Shown: positions 55,065 to 62,611 of the stretch, piece by piece
How the letters are laid out: the number at the start of each line of letters is the position of its first letter
How positions within the stretch are numbered: the stretch's first letter is position 1
Assembly (NCBI RefSeq): GCF_000799715.1
Contig: NZ_JUHG01000019.1
Location: 124,001 to 188,000 of the forward strand
Length of the DNA: 64,000 nt
Direction: 5' to 3'
Origin: Martinezella rhizogenes
Lineage (GTDB): Bacteria; Pseudomonadota; Alphaproteobacteria; Rhizobiales; Rhizobiaceae
Translations under genes and position numbers: made by a program
Notes under the pieces: model-generated
What the model was told of the DNA's origin: nothing
Database searches by the model: none
Seen by the model: the letters and a program-made list of their open reading frames with translations, nothing else

Positions 55065-56192
55065 ATGACCAGCCTCCTTTCCATGAATCGCCGCAATTTT
55101 CTCCGCACCTCCGCAGCCGGCGCTCTTGTCAGCACCGTCCCGGGCCTCCTGTCCTCCCGCGCCTTTGCCCAGAGCGCGCTCACCGTCGGCTTCATCTATG
55201 TCGGACCCAAGGACGATTATGGCTATAACCAGTCCCATGCCGAGGGTGCGGCTGTCGTCAAGAAGATCTCCGGCGTGACTGTCGTCGAGGAAGAGAATGT
55301 TCCCGAGACTGTCGATGTCCAGAAGACCATGGAATCGATGATCAATCTCGATGGAGCATCACTGCTTTTCCCGACATCCTTCGGCTATTTCGATCCCCAT
55401 ATGCTCGCAATGGCTGCGAAATATCCCGATGTGCAGTTCCGCCATTGCGGCGGTCTCTGGCAGGCCGGCAAGCATCCGGCAAATACCGGCTCCTATTTCG
55501 GCTATATCTTCCAAGGCCAGTATCTGAACGGCGTCACGGCCGGCTATGCCACGAAGAGCAAGAAGATCGGCTTCGTCGCCGCCAAGCCCATCCCGCAGGT
55601 TCTGCAGAACATCAACGCGTTCCTCCTCGGCGCCCGCTCGGTCGATCCCGCCATCACCTGCCAGGTGATCTTCACGGGCGAGTGGTCGCTGGCCGTCAAG
55701 GAAGCCGAGGCCACCAACGCACTCATCGATCAGGGTGCGGATGTCATCACCTGCCATGTTGACAGCCCGAAAGTGGTGGTCGAGACCGCCGCCGGCCGCG
55801 GCGCTTTCGTCTGCGGTTATCATGCAAACCAGAGCCCGCTTGCGCCGGCCAAATATCTGACGGGCGCCGAGTGGGCCTGGGGGAATGTTTATGCGGACTT
55901 CGTCAAGAAGGCACAGGCAGGCGAAAAGCCCAGCAATTTCGTGCGCGGCGGCCTGAAGGACGACTTCGTCAAGATGAGCCCGCTTGGCCCCGGCGTTTCC
56001 GATGAATCCCGCAAGAAATTCGAGGCGACGCTGGCCCAGATGAAGGCCGGCAGCTTCTCGGTCTTCAAGGGCGCGCTCAAGGACAACAAGGGCAATGTCG
56101 TCATCGCGGCGGACAAGAGCTACGCCGAAGATGCAATCGAGCTCGAGAGCATGAGCTATCTGGTCGAGGGTGTCGTCGGATCAACAGCCTGA
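55065..56192 (+). CDS. BMP-family (PnrA-like) ABC substrate-binding protein
   Basis: A 375-residue periplasmic binding protein. A twin-arginine signal (NRRNFLRTSAAG) then a cut after FAQS. The mature fold begins VGFIYVGPKDDYGYNQSH, typical of the BMP/PnrA family that binds nucleosides and other flat ring compounds. ATG 55065 has AAGGAG seven bases ahead; ATG 55059 is too close, and longer frames begin inside the promoter. It is the first gene of the cyanuric acid operon, so its ligand may be cyanuric acid. Confidence 0.9.
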   Translation: MTSLLSMNRRNFLRTSAAGALVSTVPGLLSSRAFAQSALTVGFIYVGPKDDYGYNQSHAEGAAVVKKISGVTVVEEENVPETVDVQKTMESMINLDGASLLFPTSFGYFDPHMLAMAAKYPDVQFRHCGGLWQAGKHPANTGSYFGYIFQGQYLNGVTAGYATKSKKIGFVAAKPIPQVLQNINAFLLGARSVDPAITCQVIFTGEWSLAVKEAEATNALIDQGADVITCHVDSPKVVVETAAGRGAFVCGYHANQSPLAPAKYLTGAEWAWGNVYADFVKKAQAGEKPSNFVRGGLKDDFVKMSPLGPGVSDESRKKFEATLAQMKAGSFSVFKGALKDNKGNVVIAADKSYAEDAIELESMSYLVEGVVGSTA

Positions 56193-56211
56193 TCGCAAGG
56201 GGAGACGCGTC

Positions 56212-57342
56212 ATGACGGTCAAAATTGACGACCCCACCCTGTTTATTCCCGCCGAAAGGCGGGCACTCTTACGCCCGGCGCTCGAGTGGATTGCGCGAAG
56301 GGCCGAGCCGGTGGTGATCACGCTCGGCGCCATACTGGCGGGCACGGCGCTCTTCTCCCTGTTCATTCTTGCAGTCGGAAAATCGCCGACCGACCTCTAT
56401 CGCCTCATGTATACCGGCGGCTTTGGCAGCTGGTTTTCCATCCAGAACAGCCTGAGCCGCGCCTCTCCGCTGTTGCTGACGGCACTCTGTGTCGCGCTGC
56501 CGGCAAGGCTCGGCCTTATCATCATCGGTGGCGAAGGCGCTGTCGTGCTCGGCGGCGTGGCGGCGGCGGCGATCGCACTGCCGATCGTCGGCCTGTTGCC
56601 GCCTATCATCACCCTTCCCGTCATGGCGCTGGCTGCCATGGTGATCGGTGGTATCTGGATCGGCCTTTCCGGCTTCCTGCGCCACTATCGCGGCGTCAAC
56701 GAAACCATCTCGTCCCTTCTGCTCGCCTATATCGCCATTGCCTTGATGAACCAGTTCGTCGAAGGGCCGTTGCGCGATCCAGCAAGCCTCAACAAACCCT
56801 CCACGAGACCACTACCGCACGAGTACATGCTTGGCAGCATCCCCGGCATGGATGTTCATTGGGGCCTCGTCATCGGTATCTTCGCCTGCATCGCCTCCTG
56901 GATCCTCATCGAGATGACCAGCTACGGATTTGCCGCGCGCATTGCCGGCGGCAACGTCCGCGCCGCGCAGATCCAGGGCTTGCCCGTCGGACGTCTCATT
57001 ACCGGTTTCACCGCGATCGCCGGCAGCTTCGCGGGACTGGCCGGCATGATCGAAGTCGCCGCCGTCCAGGGCGGCGCCAATGCGTCGCTCGCCGCCGGTT
57101 ATGGCTATACCGGTATCCTCGTCGCATTCCTCGCCCGGCACAATCCGTTGGCGATCATCCCGGTCGCCATTCTGCTCGGCGGCATCAATGCCTCCGGAGG
57201 GCTCATCCAGCGCCGCATGGGCCTGCCAGACGCAACCGTCCTGGTCCTGCAGGGCACGCTCTTCATCGTCATCCTCTTCTGCGAAACCCTCTACGGCCGC
57301 TTCAAGATCTTCAATCCCGACCGCTGGAAAAGGAGCGCATGA
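56212..57342 (+). CDS. BMP-type ABC transporter permease 1
   Basis: A 376-residue permease with about nine helices, of the branched-chain/BMP family. Long first cytoplasmic segment, then a helix near residue 35; conserved GGEGAVVLGGV near 105 and FLRHYRGVNETISSLLL near 155. ATG 56212 follows GGGGAGA. Its stop overlaps the next start. Confidence 0.9.
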   Translation: MTVKIDDPTLFIPAERRALLRPALEWIARRAEPVVITLGAILAGTALFSLFILAVGKSPTDLYRLMYTGGFGSWFSIQNSLSRASPLLLTALCVALPARLGLIIIGGEGAVVLGGVAAAAIALPIVGLLPPIITLPVMALAAMVIGGIWIGLSGFLRHYRGVNETISSLLLAYIAIALMNQFVEGPLRDPASLNKPSTRPLPHEYMLGSIPGMDVHWGLVIGIFACIASWILIEMTSYGFAARIAGGNVRAAQIQGLPVGRLITGFTAIAGSFAGLAGMIEVAAVQGGANASLAAGYGYTGILVAFLARHNPLAIIPVAILLGGINASGGLIQRRMGLPDATVLVLQGTLFIVILFCETLYGRFKIFNPDRWKRSA

Positions 57343-58268
57343 TGGACGACACTGCCATCGGTCTTTGGGGCGTGCCCCTTGCCATTTTTGCAGGCGCGAT
57401 CCGCGTTTCGACCCCTTTCATCTTCGTCAGTCTCGGCGAGACGATCACCGAGCGTTCCGGCCGCATCAATCTCGGGCTCGAAGGCACGCTCGTCTTCGGC
57501 GCTATGACCGCCTATGCCATCGCGGTCCTCAGCGGCTCGGCCTGGCTCGGCGTTCTCGCTGCCATGGCGACCGGCGCGATCTTCGGCGCGGTGCACGGCT
57601 GGATATGCAAGTGGCCGAAGGTCAACGACATCGCCATCGGCATCGCGATGATGCAGTTCGGCCTCGGCCTTGCCTTCTTCCTCGGCAAGCCCTTCATCCA
57701 GCCCGTTGCGCCGCATCTGCCGGCAATTCCCTTCGGCTTCTGGTCGAGCCTGCCGCCTGTAGAGGCCGCCCTCAATATCAATATCCTCTTCATCCTCGGG
57801 GCAGCAATTGCCGTCATATTGTGGTGGGCACTGAAGAACACCAGGATCGGCCTCGTGCTGCGTGTCGTCGGCGACAGCACGGACGCGGCGCGCGCGATGG
57901 GCATCAATCCCGATCGCGTCCGACTGCTGGCAACGGCCGTCGGCGGTTCGCTGGCGGCAATCGGCGGCGCCTATCTCTCGCTCTATTATCCGGGCTCCTG
58001 GAACGAGCGCATCTCCTCGGGACAGGGCCTGATGGCCGTGGCGCTGGTGATCTTCGCTCGCTGGAATCCGATCGGCTGCTTCGTGGCGGCACTTCTCTTC
58101 GGCGGTGCCGGCGCGCTCGGCCCGGCTTTGCAATCGGTCGGCGTGACGCAAGGATATTATCTCTTCTACGCCGCTCCCTATGTGTTGACGCTCGTCATCA
58201 TGATCATCACCTCCTCGCCCACGCGCGCACTCGCCGGTGCTCCCGGCGCACTCTCGCTCACCAAATAG
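57342..58268 (+). CDS. BMP-type ABC transporter permease 2
   Basis: A 308-residue permease with about eight helices, with TERSGRINLGLEGTLVFGA near residue 40, the family mark. Two ATGs in a row (57339, 57342); the second is favoured by AGGAG spacing. Partner of permease 1. The matching ATPase gene is four genes further on. Confidence 0.9.
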   Translation: MDDTAIGLWGVPLAIFAGAIRVSTPFIFVSLGETITERSGRINLGLEGTLVFGAMTAYAIAVLSGSAWLGVLAAMATGAIFGAVHGWICKWPKVNDIAIGIAMMQFGLGLAFFLGKPFIQPVAPHLPAIPFGFWSSLPPVEAALNINILFILGAAIAVILWWALKNTRIGLVLRVVGDSTDAARAMGINPDRVRLLATAVGGSLAAIGGAYLSLYYPGSWNERISSGQGLMAVALVIFARWNPIGCFVAALLFGGAGALGPALQSVGVTQGYYLFYAAPYVLTLVIMIITSSPTRALAGAPGALSLTK

Positions 58269-58279
58269 GGAGACCAGCC

Positions 58280-58993
58280 ATGAACCATCCCGCGACCGCC
58301 TCAACAGACCAGACGCTGGCTTATATAGATGCCGATCCCTATGCCTGGCCCTATAACGGCGCCTTGCGACCCGACAATACCGCCCTGATCATCATCGACA
58401 TGCAGACGGATTTCTGCGGGCCGGGCGGTTATGTCGACCACATGGGCTACGATCTCTCGCTGGTGCGCGCGCCGATCGAGCCGATCAAGAAGGTCTTGGC
58501 CGCCATGCGCGCCAAGGGCTATCACATCATCCACACTCGCGAGGGCCATCGCCCGGATCTTGCCGACCTTCCGGCTAACAAGCGGTGGCGGTCGCAGCGC
58601 ATCAATGCCGGCATCGGCGATCTCGGCCCTTGCGGCCGCATTCTCGTGCGTGGCGAACCGGGCTGGGATATCATCGACGAGCTGAAGCCGATCGAGGGTG
58701 AGACGATCATCGACAAGCCGGGCAAAGGTTCTTTCTGCGCCACCGATCTGGAACTCATCCTCAATCAGAAGCGCATCGAAAACATCATCCTGACCGGCAT
58801 CACCACCGATGTCTGCGTCCACACCACCATGCGCGAAGCCAACGACCGCGGCTTCGAATGCCTGCTGCTCGAAGACTGTTGCGGCGCGACCGACTATGGC
58901 AATCACCTGGCCGCCATCAAGATGGTGAAGATGCAGGGCGGCGTCTTCGGTTCCGTCTCCAATTCCGCGGTTCTGGTTGAGGCCCTGCCCTGA
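58280..58993 (+). CDS. biuH: Biuret hydrolase (isochorismatase-like)
   Basis: A 237-residue cysteine hydrolase that splits biuret to allophanate and ammonia. The triad is Asp40 (IIIDMQTDF), Lys146 (DKPGKGSF) and Cys179 (TGITTDVC). The spacing matches, from memory, D36/K142/C175 of the enzyme from Rhizobium leguminosarum 3841, and the sequence looks very close to it. It lies between the permease and ring-opening hydrolase genes, overlapping the latter by one base. Confidence 0.9.
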   Translation: MNHPATASTDQTLAYIDADPYAWPYNGALRPDNTALIIIDMQTDFCGPGGYVDHMGYDLSLVRAPIEPIKKVLAAMRAKGYHIIHTREGHRPDLADLPANKRWRSQRINAGIGDLGPCGRILVRGEPGWDIIDELKPIEGETIIDKPGKGSFCATDLELILNQKRIENIILTGITTDVCVHTTMREANDRGFECLLLEDCCGATDYGNHLAAIKMVKMQGGVFGSVSNSAVLVEALP

Positions 58994-60048
58994 TGCCCTC
59001 AATGCGTGCCCACGTCTATCGTATCGCCGCCGACGGACCGGACGATGTCTCCGGCCTCGAAGCACTTTTTGCCGACGGCGTGTCCGCGAAGAATGTTGTG
59101 GCCGTGCTTGGGAAGACCGAGGGCAATGGCTGCGTCAACGACTTCACCCGCGGCTACGCCACCCGCAGCTTTGAAGCCCTGTTTCAAAAACACGGCGTCG
59201 AAGGTGTCTCGCTTGTCATGTCGGGCGGCACGGAAGGCGCGCTTTCCCCGCACTGGACAGTCTTCACTCGTGAAACGGTCGATGCCGTGGCCGGCCGCGC
59301 GCTTGCGATCGGCGTTGCCCGCACCCCCCATTTACCACCTCACCATCTCGGTCGGCGCGAACAGGTGCTGCTCGTCGCGGACGGTGTACGCAAGGCGATG
59401 CGCGATGCCGGCATCGATGATCCGAGGGATGTGCATTTTGTTCAGATCAAATGCCCGCTACTAACGCTACACCGCATCACCGAAGCGGAAGCCGAGGGCA
59501 ACTCGCTCGCCACCCGCGACACATTGAAATCCATGAGCTTGTCGCGCGGTGCCTCTGCACTCGGCGTTGCCGTTGCCCTTGGCGAAGTGGATGCGCAGGA
59601 GATCGCCAATGCCGACATCTGCAGCCGTTACGAACTCTTTTCGCATTGCGCCTCCAGCTCGGCCGGCGTCGAGCTGACCGATCATGAAATCATAGTGCTC
59701 GGTATGAGCGACAGATGGTCCGGGCCGCTTGAAATCGACCACACCCTCATGCGTGACGCCATAGACGCAACGTCCGTACGTGAAGCATTCCGGCGTCTGC
59801 CACAGCCAAGCCGCCTCGCCGCTGTTCTCGCCAAGGCGGAGCCTGATCCCTCCGGCAAGGTCGGCGGCAAGCGTCATACGATGCTCGATGATTCCGATAT
59901 CTCGGGCACTCGCCATGCACGAGCCTTTGTCGGTGGGGTTCTCGCCGGCGTCTTCGGCATCACGGATCTCTACGTCTCGGGCGGCGCCGAACATCAGGGA
60001 CCGGCCGGCGGCGGCCCCGTCGCCATCATCGTCGAAAAGGAGCATTGA
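58993..60048 (+). CDS. Cyanuric acid amidohydrolase (ring-opening)
   Basis: A 351-residue member of the AtzD/barbiturase family, which opens cyanuric acid to carboxybiuret, which decarboxylates to biuret. Three similar units form one active site, and the Lys/Ser pairs are visible: Lys41 (LGKTEGNG) with Ser77 (VMSGGTEG), Lys153 (QIKCPLL) with a serine near 222 (HCASSSAGVE), and Lys281 (AKAEPDPSG) with Ser329 (YVSGGAEHQGPAGGG). Barbiturase is the alternative, but the biuret and allophanate enzymes beside it favour cyanuric acid. Its ATG overlaps the biuH stop. Confidence 0.92.
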   Translation: MPSMRAHVYRIAADGPDDVSGLEALFADGVSAKNVVAVLGKTEGNGCVNDFTRGYATRSFEALFQKHGVEGVSLVMSGGTEGALSPHWTVFTRETVDAVAGRALAIGVARTPHLPPHHLGRREQVLLVADGVRKAMRDAGIDDPRDVHFVQIKCPLLTLHRITEAEAEGNSLATRDTLKSMSLSRGASALGVAVALGEVDAQEIANADICSRYELFSHCASSSAGVELTDHEIIVLGMSDRWSGPLEIDHTLMRDAIDATSVREAFRRLPQPSRLAAVLAKAEPDPSGKVGGKRHTMLDDSDISGTRHARAFVGGVLAGVFGITDLYVSGGAEHQGPAGGGPVAIIVEKEH

Positions 60049-60049
60049 A

Positions 60050-61600
60050 GTGAGCATAGTCCGCGATACTCCCCTACCCCAGGCGGGCAAGGCCGTCGGC
60101 GTCGAAACGCTCGACATGACCATGCGTTTCGGCAGCTTCACAGCACTCGACCATGTCTCGGTCAAGATTCCGGCTGGCAGCTTCCATGCCCTATTGGGCG
60201 AAAACGGCGCGGGCAAATCGACCCTGGTCAAATGCATCATGGGCTTCTATCACCAGACATCCGGCTCGCTGTCGGTCGACGGCCGCGAAGCGACGATCGC
60301 CTCGCCGAAGGATGCCGCCGCCTATGGGCTCGGCATGGTCTATCAACATTTTACGCTGGTGCCGTCGCTGACCGGCGCCGAAAACCTCGTCATCAGCCGC
60401 ACGGAAGTCCCCGCCGTCATCAACTGGCCCAGGGAGCGCAAGGCACTCGCAGCCTTCATGGAGCGCATGCCCTTCCAGATTCCGCTGGACCGGCCGGTCA
60501 GCCAACTGGCGGCCGGCGAAAAGCAGAAGCTGGAGATTATCAAGCAGCTCTATCTCGGCCGCAGCTTCCTCGTTCTCGACGAGCCGACTTCGGTGCTGAC
60601 GCCGGCCGAAGCCGACGAGATGCTTGGTCTCGTTCGTGGGATGACCGAGCGCGGCGAGCTCACCGTATTGATGATTTCGCACAAGTTCCACGAAGTAACC
60701 AAGTTCGCCGACGCGGTATCGATCCTGCGTCGCGGCAAGCTCATCGGCAGTGGCAAGGTGGGGGAATTGTCGACCGCCGAGATGGCCGAGATGATGATCG
60801 GTGATGTCAAGCTTGCCGAACTCGATACCCGTATTCCCGTCACAGACGCGGCGAAGCCGGTGCTGCGGATCGAACGGGTCAAGGCACCTGATCGCTCCGG
60901 GCTGAAGACCATAGAGATCGATAGTCTGACGGTGCATGCCGGCGAGATCGTCGGCATTGCCGGCATATCCGGTAATGGCCAGAAGGAACTCGCCGAGATC
61001 CTTGCCGGTCAGCGACCGACGCAGGCAGGTTCCGTCACCGTCAAGGGCGCCGCCTATGGCGCCACGCGACCGGAGACGCGCCGTAACAATGTCCGCTTCA
61101 TTCCCGAGGAGCCGCTGCAGAATGCCTGCGCGCCGCGCATGAGCGTCAGCGAAAATCTGGCCTTCCGCACCTTCGATCTCAAGGAAAGCGGTGCGGATGC
61201 GATCTGGCTCAACAGGAACAAGATCAAGAAGGGCGCAACTGCGCTGATCGCCGATTTCAAAGTCAAGACTGCTTCGCAGTCCTCTCCGATCGCCGCCCTG
61301 TCCGGCGGCAATGTCCAGCGCGCCGTGCTCGCGCGAGAGCTGACGGGCGAGGTCGATCTGCTGATCGTCTCCAACCCCTGTTTCGGCCTCGATTTTTCCG
61401 CCGTCGCCGAAATCCGGGCCCGCATCATGCGAGCCCGCAATGCGGGGGCTGCCGTGCTGCTGCTGTCGGAGGATCTGGATGAGTTGATGGAAATGTCCGA
61501 CCGGATCATGGTGATCTCCGAGGGCAAGCTCGTCTATGAGACTGCGGCCCGAAGCGCCGATATTTCGGTGATCGGCGCGCATATGGCGGGGCATCACTGA
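60050..61600 (+). CDS. BMP-type ABC transporter ATPase, two domains
   Basis: A 516-residue protein with two ATPase domains as in sugar and nucleoside importers. First Walker A GENGAGKST near residue 50; first Walker B region FLVLDEPTSVLT near 175. The second domain has the usual degenerate GISGNGQKEL. GTG start at 60050, two bases after the previous stop, with AAAGGA eight bases ahead. It serves the two permeases upstream. Confidence 0.92.
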   Translation: MSIVRDTPLPQAGKAVGVETLDMTMRFGSFTALDHVSVKIPAGSFHALLGENGAGKSTLVKCIMGFYHQTSGSLSVDGREATIASPKDAAAYGLGMVYQHFTLVPSLTGAENLVISRTEVPAVINWPRERKALAAFMERMPFQIPLDRPVSQLAAGEKQKLEIIKQLYLGRSFLVLDEPTSVLTPAEADEMLGLVRGMTERGELTVLMISHKFHEVTKFADAVSILRRGKLIGSGKVGELSTAEMAEMMIGDVKLAELDTRIPVTDAAKPVLRIERVKAPDRSGLKTIEIDSLTVHAGEIVGIAGISGNGQKELAEILAGQRPTQAGSVTVKGAAYGATRPETRRNNVRFIPEEPLQNACAPRMSVSENLAFRTFDLKESGADAIWLNRNKIKKGATALIADFKVKTASQSSPIAALSGGNVQRAVLARELTGEVDLLIVSNPCFGLDFSAVAEIRARIMRARNAGAAVLLLSEDLDELMEMSDRIMVISEGKLVYETAARSADISVIGAHMAGHH

Positions 61601-62268
61601 TGAGAGAGATTTCAGCCCAACCCTTCGCCTTCCCCCTGCAACGCGATGCGGTCGCGCTTGTCGTTATCGACATGCAGCGCGATTTCGCCGAGCCGGGCGG
61701 CTTTGGCGCTAGCCTTGGCAATGATGTCAGCCGCATCACCAGGATTGTTCCGGATGTGAAGCGGCTGATCGACGGCTTTCGCAAGGCAGGCCTGCCGGTC
61801 ATCCACACGATGGAATGCCACAGGCCGGATCTCTCGGATTTGCCTCCTGCCAAGCGCGACCGTGGCAATCCCACTCTCAGGATCGGTGACGAAGGCCCGA
61901 TGGGGCGAATTCTTGTTGCCGGTGAACCCGGCACGGCAATCCTGCCGGAGTTGGCGCCGATCGACGGCGAGATCGTTATCGAAAAGCCGGGCAAAGGCGC
62001 CTTCTACGCCACCGAACTTGGCGATATCCTTAGGGATAGGGGCATACGACAGCTCGTCTTTGCGGGCGTGACCACGGAGGTCTGTGTCCAGACCACCATG
62101 CGCGAGGCGAACGACCGCGGCTATGAATGCCTACTCGCCGAAGAAGCAACCGAGAGCTATTTCCCCGAGTTCAAGGAGGCTGCCATCGCGATGATCCGTG
62201 CTCAAGGCGCGATCGTCGGCTGGACAGCGCATGTCGATGACATTCTGGAGGCTATCAATCATGCCTAG
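61600..62268 (+). CDS. Second isochorismatase-like hydrolase, possible triuret hydrolase
   Basis: A 222-residue cysteine hydrolase paralogous to biuH. Triad Asp24 (VVIDMQRDF), Lys129 (EKPGKGAF), Cys162 (AGVTTEVC). It differs from BiuH in the N-terminus, in the PPAKRDRGNPTL segment and at the C-terminus, so the substrate likely differs. Triuret hydrolase (TrtA) is a known relative of BiuH and fits the pathway, since triuret also yields carboxybiuret. That assignment is inference. Start overlaps the ATPase stop. Confidence 0.75.
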   Translation: MREISAQPFAFPLQRDAVALVVIDMQRDFAEPGGFGASLGNDVSRITRIVPDVKRLIDGFRKAGLPVIHTMECHRPDLSDLPPAKRDRGNPTLRIGDEGPMGRILVAGEPGTAILPELAPIDGEIVIEKPGKGAFYATELGDILRDRGIRQLVFAGVTTEVCVQTTMREANDRGYECLLAEEATESYFPEFKEAAIAMIRAQGAIVGWTAHVDDILEAINHA

Positions 62269-62611
62269 AACCACGCGAGAAATGCTGACGGCGGGTGGCT
62301 GGAAAGATCTGGCCTTTGGTCCCTTTCGCAGGGATGTCACCATTCATTGGATCCAGCCTTTCGAAGACGATCAGCCCGGCGTCGCCCTTTTGAAATACGA
62401 AGCCGGCGCTTCCGTGCCTCGCCACAGGCATGAAGGGCTGGAGACCATTCTCGTGCTCGAGGGCATACAATCGGATGAAGCCGGCGACTACGCCAAGGGC
62501 TGCTATATCGTGAATGCTGTGGGTACCGAGCATTCGGTTTGGAGTGACACAGGCTGCGTCGTGCTGATCCAATGGGCCCGGCCCGTCAGAATATTGGAGG
62601 AACAAGCGTGA
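62261..62611 (+). CDS. Small cupin protein
   Basis: A 116-residue single cupin. Metal-site residues are visible in PRHRHEGLETILVLEG and GTEHSV. The start overlaps the previous stop by eight bases and its stop overlaps the amidase start by four, so it is tightly coupled in the cyanuric acid operon. Its role is unknown; a decarboxylation or isomerisation of carboxybiuret, or a sensing role, are guesses. Confidence 0.8.
   Translation: MPRTTREMLTAGGWKDLAFGPFRRDVTIHWIQPFEDDQPGVALLKYEAGASVPRHRHEGLETILVLEGIQSDEAGDYAKGCYIVNAVGTEHSVWSDTGCVVLIQWARPVRILEEQA

Noticed and set aside
56286..57338. Long second plus-strand frame inside permease 1
   Set aside because: Arginine-rich +1 shadow that only becomes real where permease 2 begins at 57342.
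60191..61597. 468-codon open frame antisense to the ABC ATPase
   Set aside because: Shadow of the ATPase gene with no domain signal.
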